Origin: Pseudoalteromonas amylolytica
GTDB taxonomy: Bacteria > Pseudomonadota > Gammaproteobacteria > Enterobacterales > Alteromonadaceae
Length of the DNA stretch: 64,000 nt
Reading direction: 5' to 3'
Assembly: GCF_001854605.1 (NCBI RefSeq)
Contig: NZ_MKJU01000030.1
Location: 341,840 to 405,839, forward strand
This document shows positions 51,105 to 57,861 of this stretch, piece by piece. The position numbers and the translations under genes are program-made. Numbering within the stretch: the first letter of the stretch is position 1; each line of letters opens with the position of its first letter. The notes under the pieces were generated by a model, which saw only the letters and a program-made list of their open reading frames with translations, was not told the origin of the DNA and did not search any database.

Positions 51105-52171
51105 TGTTAAATAGTATTCATATAAAGTCATTTAAGTCTGTTGTAGATGAGAAGTTTTTAACTAAGAAGCTTACAGTCCTTACTGGCTTGAATAGTTCTG
51201 GAAAAAGCTCAATTATTCAAGCTCTAAGAATGGCTGTGAGAGCAGGGAAAGGGGCTTCACCTTATATTCGAGGCCTAGGAAATTTTCCCGAATTAAAAAG
51301 TGTATTTACACCACCAGGTGAAAGTATTTTATTTCATCTAACATTTGATGATGGCGACTTTATGTTGGGATTCAAAAAGGATACGTATTTCACGAATGGT
51401 GAGTTCCTTCCAAATCTCGAATATATAGGAGCTAATCGGCTTGGACCTTCATCGCATCTGCCGATATTTAAAGAAAAAGGCACCTCTTATTTTACGGTTG
51501 GGGAGCAGGGAGAATTTTGTGCTGACTTTTATAAGAATTTTGAACGAGTATCAGTTCATGAAAGGCTTAGGAAACAAGGAAAAGAGGGGGGGAGTAACTT
51601 ATTGAGACACCAACTTCAACTTTGGATGGAAGAGATTTCGCCAAATGTGGAGTTTGATTTTACAAAAGAGCCGAAACACGATCTCTCACATATCGAAATT
51701 AATGGTTACAGGGCTGCGAATACCGGATTTGGTTTGTCATATAGTTTACCTATCGTACTAAGCTCATTGGTACTATCTGCTTCTGATGAGCTAGGAGAAA
51801 TCACTAATAATACGGTAAGGACTTGGTTCGAGAAAAACAAAACACATACACCAATTTTTATAATCGAAAACCCTGAAGCACACATACACCCTAGCGGCCA
51901 GACTGCTCTTGGAAAGCTTCTTGCCAAAGCTGCGTCTTCTGGAATACAAGTTATTTTAGAAACACACTCAGATCATGTCATTGATGGTATTAGAATATCA
52001 GCAAAGAACAATGACATTGATAATACCGATATTATCATAAACTATTGCACGAAAGACGAAGATGGAAAAACAACTGTTGAAGCAATAGAGGTAAATAAAA
52101 AAGGAAAGTTATCTAGCTGGCCTGTGGGATTTTTTGATGAAAGTATAAAAAACCTTAGAGAGCTTACGTAA
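51104..52171 (+). CDS. AAA-type ATPase (OLD/RecF-like, DUF3696-related), second gene of the operon
   Basis: A 355-residue ABC/SMC-like ATPase. Walker A is Gly-Leu-Asn-Ser-Ser-Gly-Lys-Ser-Ser (28-36). The Walker B-like segment is Ile-Ile-Glu-Asn-Pro-Glu-Ala-His-Ile-His-Pro with the switch His in Leu-Glu-Thr-His-Ser-Asp-His. This combination is typical of OLD-like and DUF3696 ATPases in defence loci. There is no TOPRIM domain, so a nuclease would have to come from a partner. The start overlaps the DUF262 stop and the stop overlaps the third gene start, so the three products are made in coupled fashion and likely form a complex. Confidence 0.87.
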   Translation: MLNSIHIKSFKSVVDEKFLTKKLTVLTGLNSSGKSSIIQALRMAVRAGKGASPYIRGLGNFPELKSVFTPPGESILFHLTFDDGDFMLGFKKDTYFTNGEFLPNLEYIGANRLGPSSHLPIFKEKGTSYFTVGEQGEFCADFYKNFERVSVHERLRKQGKEGGSNLLRHQLQLWMEEISPNVEFDFTKEPKHDLSHIEINGYRAANTGFGLSYSLPIVLSSLVLSASDELGEITNNTVRTWFEKNKTHTPIFIIENPEAHIHPSGQTALGKLLAKAASSGIQVILETHSDHVIDGIRISAKNNDIDNTDIIINYCTKDEDGKTTVEAIEVNKKGKLSSWPVGFFDESIKNLRELT

Positions 52172-53043
52172 TGGATTGTGAAGTTAATTTTGCTATAGAG
52201 AAAAGTAGCTTAACTAACGCTGTTGTTTGTCTTTTTGAGGACAAAACCAAGCTGGTTAGGTTACTTGATCTGATTGATGTAAGTAGCAAAAAATTCACGA
52301 AGGTATATTATTCTAAAAACTGGGGAGCTGAAACCGAAAATGGGATTAGCGTAAACGAAGTAATGTCGGACTCTAGGATATATGCAGATTCTGACTTACG
52401 AGATGAATATCTCCGCTTTTATGCTTTGCTAGATAAGTGTGATAGTGCTGATACTCGGAATGGGGACTTGTTAGGCCGAGAAGAAGTTAATAATATTAAC
52501 TTTGGCTTGATTTGTAACGACTTATATCACAGTGATAATTTTATTTTAATCAAAGACCCAAGGAGTGCATTAAACTATATAAGAAATAGCTTTTGGAATA
52601 ATAATTTTAGTGAAAATGACTTTTGGAAATTTGGCAGCGATTGCTTCCCTAGTTTATATTTCGATGAAAAGTGTAAGTTCAGAAGTTTAGGTGTTGAGCT
52701 AAGTCAGGATTTATACAAGTGGATTGTCGAAGTTTTAAGTTACTTGAATGATTTTGGGCAAGAAAAATATTTAGAATCACCAGGACAATTTATTAATCAT
52801 GCCAGTTCAAATGGTGTCGACTTATCCCCTGAAAGCCCTAACACTAAAAGTAGTGCAAAGAAAATGAGGGAAAGGGATATTTCAATCAAAAGTCAGAGTG
52901 TTAGATGTGAATGGCATGCAAAGTATCTGCATGATAGGGGAAGAATACATTTTCATTTTGGCATTAATTTATTGCCTGAGATAACCCAAGAAACCAAAGG
53001 TAGGTTAATCGTTGGGATCTTTGCAAAACATTTAACGACCTAA
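52171..53043 (+). CDS. Unknown protein, third gene of the DUF262/ATPase operon
   Basis: A 290-residue soluble protein with no domain I can name. The central part has a conserved-looking Asp-Pro-Arg-Ser-Ala-Leu-Asn-Tyr and a Phe-Pro-Ser-Leu-Tyr-Phe. The last 60 residues hold a compact motif: Cys-Glu-Trp-His-Ala-Lys-Tyr-Leu, then Arg-Ile-His-Phe-His-Phe, then Ile-Val-Gly-Ile-Phe-Ala-Lys-His-Leu. That histidine-rich ending looks like a small catalytic or RelE-like module, but this is a guess. Coupling to the ATPase (TAATG) implies joint function, perhaps as the effector. Confidence 0.7.
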   Translation: MDCEVNFAIEKSSLTNAVVCLFEDKTKLVRLLDLIDVSSKKFTKVYYSKNWGAETENGISVNEVMSDSRIYADSDLRDEYLRFYALLDKCDSADTRNGDLLGREEVNNINFGLICNDLYHSDNFILIKDPRSALNYIRNSFWNNNFSENDFWKFGSDCFPSLYFDEKCKFRSLGVELSQDLYKWIVEVLSYLNDFGQEKYLESPGQFINHASSNGVDLSPESPNTKSSAKKMRERDISIKSQSVRCEWHAKYLHDRGRIHFHFGINLLPEITQETKGRLIVGIFAKHLTT

Positions 53044-53046
53044 AAG

Positions 53047-53928
53047 CTATCTTAAATATACAAGAGTAATCTCAGCCCTAAAGTGCCCCATCTCTTGCGA
53101 AACGGTCTCTAAGGCCGTTTCATATTTATACCCCAAGCTTTTCAGCTCAACCATCCGCTCTTGAGCATAACTATGCCTAAGACCATGTGCGCCAGTCGAA
53201 AATAACAGTGCGCGGTTTGACGCCTTAGAGAACGAATCAGACCACTTTTTACCGCCAGCGATATCATAGCGCTGAAGGTAGTTAATTTTTCTGTCTACCA
53301 CTGTAATTGGTTGTGCTAAACGTTGTTGTTCTAGCTTATTGGCGAGTGTGGTTGGAATCAGCACATGGCGAATTAAGCCGCCTTTGCCTTGCACAGTATA
53401 TAGCTCGCCGCTTCGACCATGCCATTTTGAATCTAGGGCAGGGCGTTTATCTGCACTTCGCTCCCTAGCTTTGGCAAGCGTTAAAAGCTCATGGGCGCGC
53501 AGGCCTGCGGCATAGGCGATTTGTGTAGCGAGTTGATGCTTTGCTGTTTGCCGATGTGAAATAGCTCTGGCTTGATCTTTAGTGTAAGCCCGAGAACGCT
53601 TGATTTCTTCTAAACATGACTTAACTCGATAGAGTGTTTCTTTTGGCTGTAGCTTACCGTTTAGTTGCATCATAGCTTGTATTGCTTGACGCTCCATATC
53701 TAGGGCTTTTTGGCCGACAATTTCAGCTCGGTACTCGAGATAAATGCGGGCTTGTTCAATGCTCATAGCTTGAATACCATTAATGCCTATATCTTTAGAC
53801 CAGTTGGCAACCGTTTTTAGCGACTGCATATAATTTCTTGCAGTGCCTAAAGACTTTATGCGCTGTGCTTTAGTTAGCCCTTTAATAACATTCTTTGCTT
53901 GAGTATCAGCTTTGGCAAATTTAGGCAT
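53047..53928 (-). CDS. Tyrosine recombinase (second recombinase of the island)
   Basis: A 293-residue protein from the ATG at 53928. It has a SAM-like N-terminal domain and a catalytic domain with Arg in Ala-Gly-Leu-Arg-Ala-His-Glu-Leu-Leu, His-Gly-Leu-Arg-His-Ser-Tyr, Met-Gly-His-Phe-Arg-Ala-Glu and a terminal Tyr in Thr-Leu-Val-Tyr-Leu-Arg. It ends right after the catalytic Tyr, shorter than usual. It overlaps the preceding small ORF (ATG inside its last codons) and converges with the three-gene operon (stops 3 bp apart). It probably acts on a site other than the tRNA, perhaps the structured DNA behind the small ORF. Confidence 0.82.
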   Translation of the reverse strand: MPKFAKADTQAKNVIKGLTKAQRIKSLGTARNYMQSLKTVANWSKDIGINGIQAMSIEQARIYLEYRAEIVGQKALDMERQAIQAMMQLNGKLQPKETLYRVKSCLEEIKRSRAYTKDQARAISHRQTAKHQLATQIAYAAGLRAHELLTLAKARERSADKRPALDSKWHGRSGELYTVQGKGGLIRHVLIPTTLANKLEQQRLAQPITVVDRKINYLQRYDIAGGKKWSDSFSKASNRALLFSTGAHGLRHSYAQERMVELKSLGYKYETALETVSQEMGHFRAEITLVYLR

Positions 53929-54142
53929 TTTTATCGAGCCACCGCTTAACGGTCGTCCATTGTACAACTATACCTCTCATAGCAAGCCAGCGTTGTAACT
54001 CAGCTTTAGTTGCACCCTCGTCATATAGTTTACAAAGTTGAGTGCGGTACTTATCAAGTTTGGATGATTTATGACGTTTACGGGCACGTAGTTTTGTTTG
54101 CGCTTTTAATAAAGCGACTTCAGTATTTGGGTTAAAAGTCAT
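53921..54142 (-). CDS. Small basic HTH-like partner of the tyrosine recombinase
   Basis: A 73-residue protein, Lys/Arg-rich at the N-terminus, with a likely helix-turn-helix in the C-terminal half (Leu-Tyr-Asp-Glu-Gly-Ala-Thr-Lys-Ala-Glu-Leu-Gln-Arg-Trp-Leu ... Thr-Val-Lys-Arg-Trp-Leu). Its stop overlaps the start of the recombinase gene by 8 bp, so they are coupled. It may be a recombination directionality factor or accessory DNA-binding protein. The family is not named here. Confidence 0.65.
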   Translation of the reverse strand: MTFNPNTEVALLKAQTKLRARKRHKSSKLDKYRTQLCKLYDEGATKAELQRWLAMRGIVVQWTTVKRWLDKNA

Positions 54143-54672
54143 GCTTGTTCCTTGGTTGTAAGATTAACTGGCAACACAGTTGCTCAGCGGCACTAAAGCC
54201 TATTCGCCCCAGTTAAGCGCAACAGCGCAAGGCTCGGACTGATCTCGCCTAAAATAAAAACCTCAGATACGTGGAAGCGGCAGCAACTAAGCGCCGAATT
54301 TGAAAAGCGCCATAAATGTGGCGCGGCATGACATAAATATTAAAACAGTGAGGGTCCTCACTACGTGTTGTCGGCAGCTGAGCAGCGCCGTTTTTCTTCA
54401 ATGCCCAAAGGGCTAAATCAAGTTTAGGTTAGCGTTAAATAAGGCAGCTTTCAATCTGCAAATAAAAATCTGCGTATAAGCTCAGTAAAACCAAGCCCCC
54501 CGCTATGAAGCGAGCGATTTGTCGCTTCGACATAGCGGGGGGCGTAGCCCCTTTTAAAAGAGGAGGAAATTGCTCATGATGCCTCGGTTAAAAGGGCTTG
54601 GTTTTATGCAAATTTGCAGGTGTATAAAAACTCATTTAGGCTCAGTGAAGTAGCGAGCGTTGGAGTAAAAGT
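54143..54672. other. Hairpin-dense noncoding region with nested palindromes
   Basis: No gene is convincing in this 530 bp. It is filled with short hairpins: GCAAC/GTTGC near 54171, GCGC-AACA-GCGC near 54208, GCGCC/GGCGC near 54311, GTGAGG/CCTCAC near 54350 and GCCC-AAA-GGGC near 54401. The strongest structure is nested: CTGCAAAT (54456-54463) with ATTTGCAG (54612-54619); AAAACCAAGCCC (54487-54498) with GGGCTTGGTTTT (54594-54605); and CCCCCCGCTATG (54496-54507) with its complement (54531-54542) enclosing AAGCGA/TCGCTT. Such architecture is known from attC sites, origins of transfer and single-strand origins. Confidence 0.6.
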
Positions 54673-54771
54673 ATGGGTCCCGTTATTGTCGGTAATATCT
54701 TAATTCTGAGTTTGGTCGTGTTTTTTGCAGTGTTGTTTCACCGAGAGTTCGAAAAAATTAATAATAAGTAA
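54673..54771 (+). CDS. 32-residue single-span membrane peptide
   Basis: The ORF starts at an ATG preceded by TTGGAGTAAAA and ends at TAA. Residues 3-23 are strongly hydrophobic and the tail is charged (Arg-Glu-Phe-Glu-Lys), the typical build of a small membrane peptide. It follows the structured region and precedes the convergent broken membrane-protein gene. It could be a toxin-type peptide or a regulator; no homologue is recognised. Confidence 0.5.
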   Translation: MGPVIVGNILILSLVVFFAVLFHREFEKINNK

Positions 54772-55217
54772 ACAGTTTGGCTGTTTGAACGGAAGATTTG
54801 TTTACTAGCTCTATTCTTTCCAATCATAGTCTATTTTTGGTGAGCAATTTCGAAAATCTAGTTTGTACATTGGGTTTCCAAATCCTCTTCTATCAGGTAT
54901 TTCTAGTGCTCGCCCCTTATTTTTGAAGTTCGCTCTAGGGCCAAACACAATACCTTTTAAGCAGTCTTTTATATCAAGGTACTCAAATTCGTTTTCTGAA
55001 AATAAAGATGTGAACATAGTCGCTTGTGGGAATAGAAATAAACTTGCGCAAAGGGTATTTTTGTAATTTTCACTTTTGCTTTTATAGTGTGTACTTTCCT
55101 GAATTCTTTTCCCAAAGGTTCGATACCAATACTCACCAGGTAAGATAAAAACCACTACGATAATCACAAGCATTATGAAAGCGGTAATAGCACTGGCCCC
55201 TGTTCTGCACAACTAAA

Positions 55218-56015
55218 TCAGGACACTTTTCTTAAGGAACTTAGTTCATACTCCGCTGGCGATAAATCACCATTAGCAGTATGCAATCTTTCTAAATTGT
55301 AATAGCGCATATACGCGGCTACGTCTGTTCTCATATATTCTCGTGTTGGCTGAGGCACTTTCAACAACCAATCATGCTTTAAGCTGCCGAAGAAGCGTTC
55401 TACAACAGCGTTATCCCAACAAGCACCCACATATCCCATGCTGGCCCGAATACCATAGCTCGCCAATAAATGGCGGTAACGTTTACTGGTGTATTGTGAA
55501 CCCCGATCTGAATGGAACACTAAACCTATTGGTGGTTGGCGCAAGTTATACGCTTTTATCATCGCTTTACTTACTAAGTCTGTCGTCATGCGCTTATCGA
55601 TGTGCCAACCGACGATTCGTCTGGAGTATAAATCCATTACTATTGCTAGGTACATCCAGCCTTCACCTGTTCTCAAGTACGTGACATCACCAGCCCAAAC
55701 TTGATTTGCAGCTACAGGATTGAAGTTTTGATTCAATAAGTTATCAGCTACGCTATCACTGTGCTTGCGCTTCGTCCTCACCTTATAAGCAACCCGTTGC
55801 GTCACGGTTAAGCTAAGCTTTTTCATGAGCTGTTGAACTCCATAATTACTCACCTGAAAGCCCTCCTTGCATAACCGTTTCTTTAACTCTCGGTAACCCA
55901 AGCTATTTCGACTGTTTTTAAAAATAGCTTTGGCTCTTCGATATAGATTAAGCAGCTCAGGTGCAATGCGCTTCACAGGCCTATTTAGCCAAGCATAATA
56001 AGCGCTGCGACTCAC
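55218..56015 (-). CDS. IS3 transposase OrfB (DDE catalytic part)
   Basis: The 265 residues shown from an internal start contain an HTH_21-like segment (Ser-Leu-Gly-Tyr-Arg-Glu-Leu) and an rve integrase core. The acidic triad is Asp in Ala-Gly-Asp-Val-Thr-Tyr-Leu, Asp in His-Ser-Asp-Arg-Gly-Ser-Gln-Tyr, and Glu in Val-Val-Glu-Arg-Phe-Phe. The frame extends upstream without a start into the end of orfA, in the -1 frame. The active product is thus expected to be an OrfAB fusion made by ribosomal frameshifting. Confidence 0.93.
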   Translation of the reverse strand: MSRSAYYAWLNRPVKRIAPELLNLYRRAKAIFKNSRNSLGYRELKKRLCKEGFQVSNYGVQQLMKKLSLTVTQRVAYKVRTKRKHSDSVADNLLNQNFNPVAANQVWAGDVTYLRTGEGWMYLAIVMDLYSRRIVGWHIDKRMTTDLVSKAMIKAYNLRQPPIGLVFHSDRGSQYTSKRYRHLLASYGIRASMGYVGACWDNAVVERFFGSLKHDWLLKVPQPTREYMRTDVAAYMRYYNLERLHTANGDLSPAEYELSSLRKVS

Positions 56016-56080
56016 ACCTATTACTCTGCAAAGCTGCGTAACAGGAAATATCGACGAGAGTTGTTTTATCGTTTTAAACG

Positions 56081-56368
56081 CTATTTGGTTTCCTTTAGCA
56101 AGAGGGCACTGGCCTTTTTTAGGATTTCCTTTTCCATCCTAAGCTCTTTATTTTCCTTACGAAGTTTCAACAACTCAGCTCGCTCATCAGCATTTAAGCT
56201 TGGTCCAGATTGCTCTGCTTCAAGCTTAGCTTTCCAGTTGTATAGTAACTTATCTGTGATCCCTAAGGATGCTGCTGCTTTCGCAACGCTGTAACCTTGT
56301 TTAGTGACCAATGCCACTGCTTCTTGCTTAAACTCAGCTGGATAACTTCTATTTGTTCTTTTTGTCAT
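56081..56368 (-). CDS. IS3 transposase OrfA (HTH part) with a -1 frameshift site
   Basis: A 95-residue protein with an HTH_Tnp_1 domain (Tyr-Pro-Ala-Glu-Phe-Lys-Gln-Glu-Ala-Val ... Leu-Gly-Ile-Thr) and a leucine-zipper coiled coil (55-95). GAGGTG precedes the ATG. The slippery heptamer A-AAA-AAG lies at 56114-56120 on the minus strand, 33 nt before the stop, in register for a -1 shift into orfB. That is the standard IS3 control. Confidence 0.92.
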   Translation of the reverse strand: MTKRTNRSYPAEFKQEAVALVTKQGYSVAKAAASLGITDKLLYNWKAKLEAEQSGPSLNADERAELLKLRKENKELRMEKEILKKASALLLKETK

Positions 56369-56628
56369 TTTACACCTCGATATTTGGATTATATTCCATT
56401 ATCAAAGTGTCCTGTATGATTAGAGCAGATCACCCTAAGAGCATCGTCGAAGATTGAAAGTCAAAACTTGGCATGTAGCGGATATGGGCATAGTAGATAG
56501 TAAAAATCGACCCACCAAGTAGTAATATTGATGACCAAAATATGGTGCCCTAGTTGTTATAAAAGTATTCCTTTAACTTATTGATATCCATTACTTTTTC
56601 CACGTTAAGTATCGTTGCTTATTGTGGG

Positions 56629-57210
56629 CTAACCCCAGTTCATCAAGTCTGCTTGCAGCCCAAAAGGTTGAAATAGTTTTTGGCCAAGAGGAAGCCCCGA
56701 GTATATTTCACCAATGCTCCTAGGAAAATGACTACAGCTAGCTCGTTCTAGTAACTCTCTTTCTAGGTATAGATTCGCAATATAAAGCCCCGCGAGAGAC
56801 TCTAATACGTTACCGAGGTTGGCTTTGGGGAAGTGTTCTCTGCGTTCATGCTTTACGCTGTTATAGTTCGACCACCAAGCAGGGGATTTACCCTTTTCAA
56901 ATGCTTTCCATGGGATGTATTGCAATTCGAACTCAAAGGACAGCACTTCCTCCGCTATCAGCCCTCGTTGATTTTCAACTATCCACTGACGATAAATATT
57001 TATATTTGCATTTTTCCCCTTTTTGGAGGGGCATATATCACATATTTCTTTGAGTACCACCTCAACTTCAGCACAAATTGCAAGATAGAGTTTGGCCAGC
57101 TCTATGGAGTATGTTTTGAAATTGTCAGGGGCAAAGTGTATGTAGCGAGACAAAGCGTATACATCTGATTCGAGCGAGAGATAATAGCGCCAATGTAGGT
57201 TTTGTTTCAT
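56629..57210 (-). CDS. Unknown helical protein, possibly HEPN-like
   Basis: A 193-residue protein from the ATG at 57210 (AAGGAAACC upstream). It is helical, with Tyr-Leu-Ala-Ile-Cys-Ala-Glu-Val-Glu-Val-Val-Leu-Lys-Glu and, in the middle, Trp-Trp-Ser-Asn-Tyr-Asn-Ser-Val-Lys-His-Glu-Arg-Arg. That Asn-x-x-Lys-His-x-Arg segment is seen in several HEPN-like and RiboL-PSP-type families, but the RxxxxxH motif is not clean. It shares the end of the island with another HEPN-type gene. Function unknown. Confidence 0.55.
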   Translation of the reverse strand: MKQNLHWRYYLSLESDVYALSRYIHFAPDNFKTYSIELAKLYLAICAEVEVVLKEICDICPSKKGKNANINIYRQWIVENQRGLIAEEVLSFEFELQYIPWKAFEKGKSPAWWSNYNSVKHERREHFPKANLGNVLESLAGLYIANLYLERELLERASCSHFPRSIGEIYSGLPLGQKLFQPFGLQADLMNWG

Positions 57211-57562
57211 GGTTTCCTTACGTAGCGCACATTTAGGGCTGAGTACCTTTATAGTGCACTGTCTGCTTATATTTATTTTATCCAATTATTTACACGGTTA
57301 TCTTAAATTAGAAGACTAGTAAATTACTAGCGTAAAAGTTGCTTCTAACTTCTTGATATCTCACACTCAATCATTTATATTCACAAATGCGCACGTTTGC
57401 TGCGTTCCTGCGAAGGGAGTCACTTCGGTGACTGAAAACAGGCGCCTTTATGGCTGCCTTCAATACGTAAAGAGGAAGTGGATGTTGCTTATGCAATGTT
57501 CAGGCAATAATTTAATTAAAGAATAATGCCCTTCGCTCCTTTTAACGTATTGGAGGGCTGTC
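57211..57562. promoter_or_regulatory. Leader region of the AlpA-like gene with a UUCG hairpin
   Basis: AGTCAC-TTCG-GTGACT (57418-57433) is a perfect hairpin with the extra-stable C(UUCG)G loop. Further on, GCCTTCAATACGT (57456-57468) and ACGTATTGGAGGGC (57545-57558) are imperfect inverted repeats, the second covering the GGAGG ribosome binding site of the AlpA-like gene. The palindrome TTGC-TTAT-GCAA lies at 57485-57496. Together they look like a regulated leader; long-range pairing could hide the ribosome binding site. No gene is visible here. Confidence 0.5.
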
Positions 57563-57799
57563 ATGTCATCATCTCAAACCATTTCAGTTAAAGACTTAGC
57601 TGAGCTATTACAATTATCACCACGCACTATCCACAACCGAATTAGCGCTCAATCAAAAGCAATAGAAGCTGGTGAAAACCCAGAAAGCTACCAAGTACAG
57701 CGTTTAGCACCACCTTCGATAAAGTTAGGCAAATCACGTTTGTTTATACGGGAAACCGTTGAGCAATGGCTTGCTCGTTTTGAAGGGGTGAAGATGTAA
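57563..57799 (+). CDS. AlpA-like helix-turn-helix regulator / excisionase
   Basis: A 78-residue protein with an N-terminal MerR-like HTH (Ser-Val-Lys-Asp-Leu-Ala-Glu-Leu-Leu-Gln-Leu-Ser-Pro-Arg-Thr-Ile) and a C-terminal Ile-Lys-Leu-Gly-Lys-Ser-Arg-Leu-Phe ... Val-Glu-Gln-Trp-Leu. These are features of AlpA/excisionase-type proteins encoded by integrative elements. GGAGG precedes the ATG by about 6 bp. It may activate integrase or act as excisionase. It is followed by the primase-like gene. Confidence 0.8.
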   Translation: MSSSQTISVKDLAELLQLSPRTIHNRISAQSKAIEAGENPESYQVQRLAPPSIKLGKSRLFIRETVEQWLARFEGVKM

Positions 57800-57854
57800 G
57801 GAAGGCGAAAGGGGTTGCTTGACCGGCGATACCCCAACCGCACTTTACATCTTC
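57790..57854 (+). promoter_or_regulatory. Inverted repeat joining the end of the alpA-like gene to the primase start
   Basis: GAAGATGTAA (57790-57799), which includes the stop of the AlpA-like gene, pairs perfectly with TTACATCTTC (57845-57854), 7 bp before the primase ATG. Inside it GGGGT (57811-57815) and ACCCC (57831-57835) form a smaller stem. The primase ATG has no Shine-Dalgarno of its own, so this RNA structure may control its translation or serve as a terminator-like element. Inference. Confidence 0.5.
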
Positions 57855-57861
57855 AAATTAT

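Larger units (their letters stand above)
55201..56432 (-). mobile_element. IS3-family insertion sequence, 1232 bp
   Basis: Terminal inverted repeats begin TGTTCTGC...CAGGACAC at 55201 and, in reverse, TGATCTGC...CAGGACAC at 56432 (19 of 26 matching). A 3-bp direct duplication CCC flanks it (55198-55200 and 56433-56435), typical for IS3. It carries overlapping orfA and orfB. Intact ends, both ORFs and a clean duplication point to a fairly recent insertion. Confidence 0.93.
54811..56591 (-). pseudogene. Membrane-protein gene broken by a TAG codon and an IS3 insertion
   Basis: Removing the IS (55201-56432) and one copy of its CCC duplication restores a continuous frame: a first part from an ATG at 56591 with a TAG at 56550-56552, then two hydrophobic segments, then the 130-residue tail ending at 54811. 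The restored protein would be about 180 residues with two membrane spans and a soluble C-terminus (Asp-Tyr-Asp-Trp-Lys-Glu). If the gene really starts at the internal ATG before Pro-Ser-Phe-Asp, the TAG is upstream and only the IS breaks it. The current ORF at 54811-55212 begins inside IS sequence. Confidence 0.7.

Noticed and set aside
54811..55212. Intact 133-residue membrane protein
   Set aside because: Its first codons come from the IS terminal repeat; the frame continues on the other side of the IS, so it is part of a broken gene.
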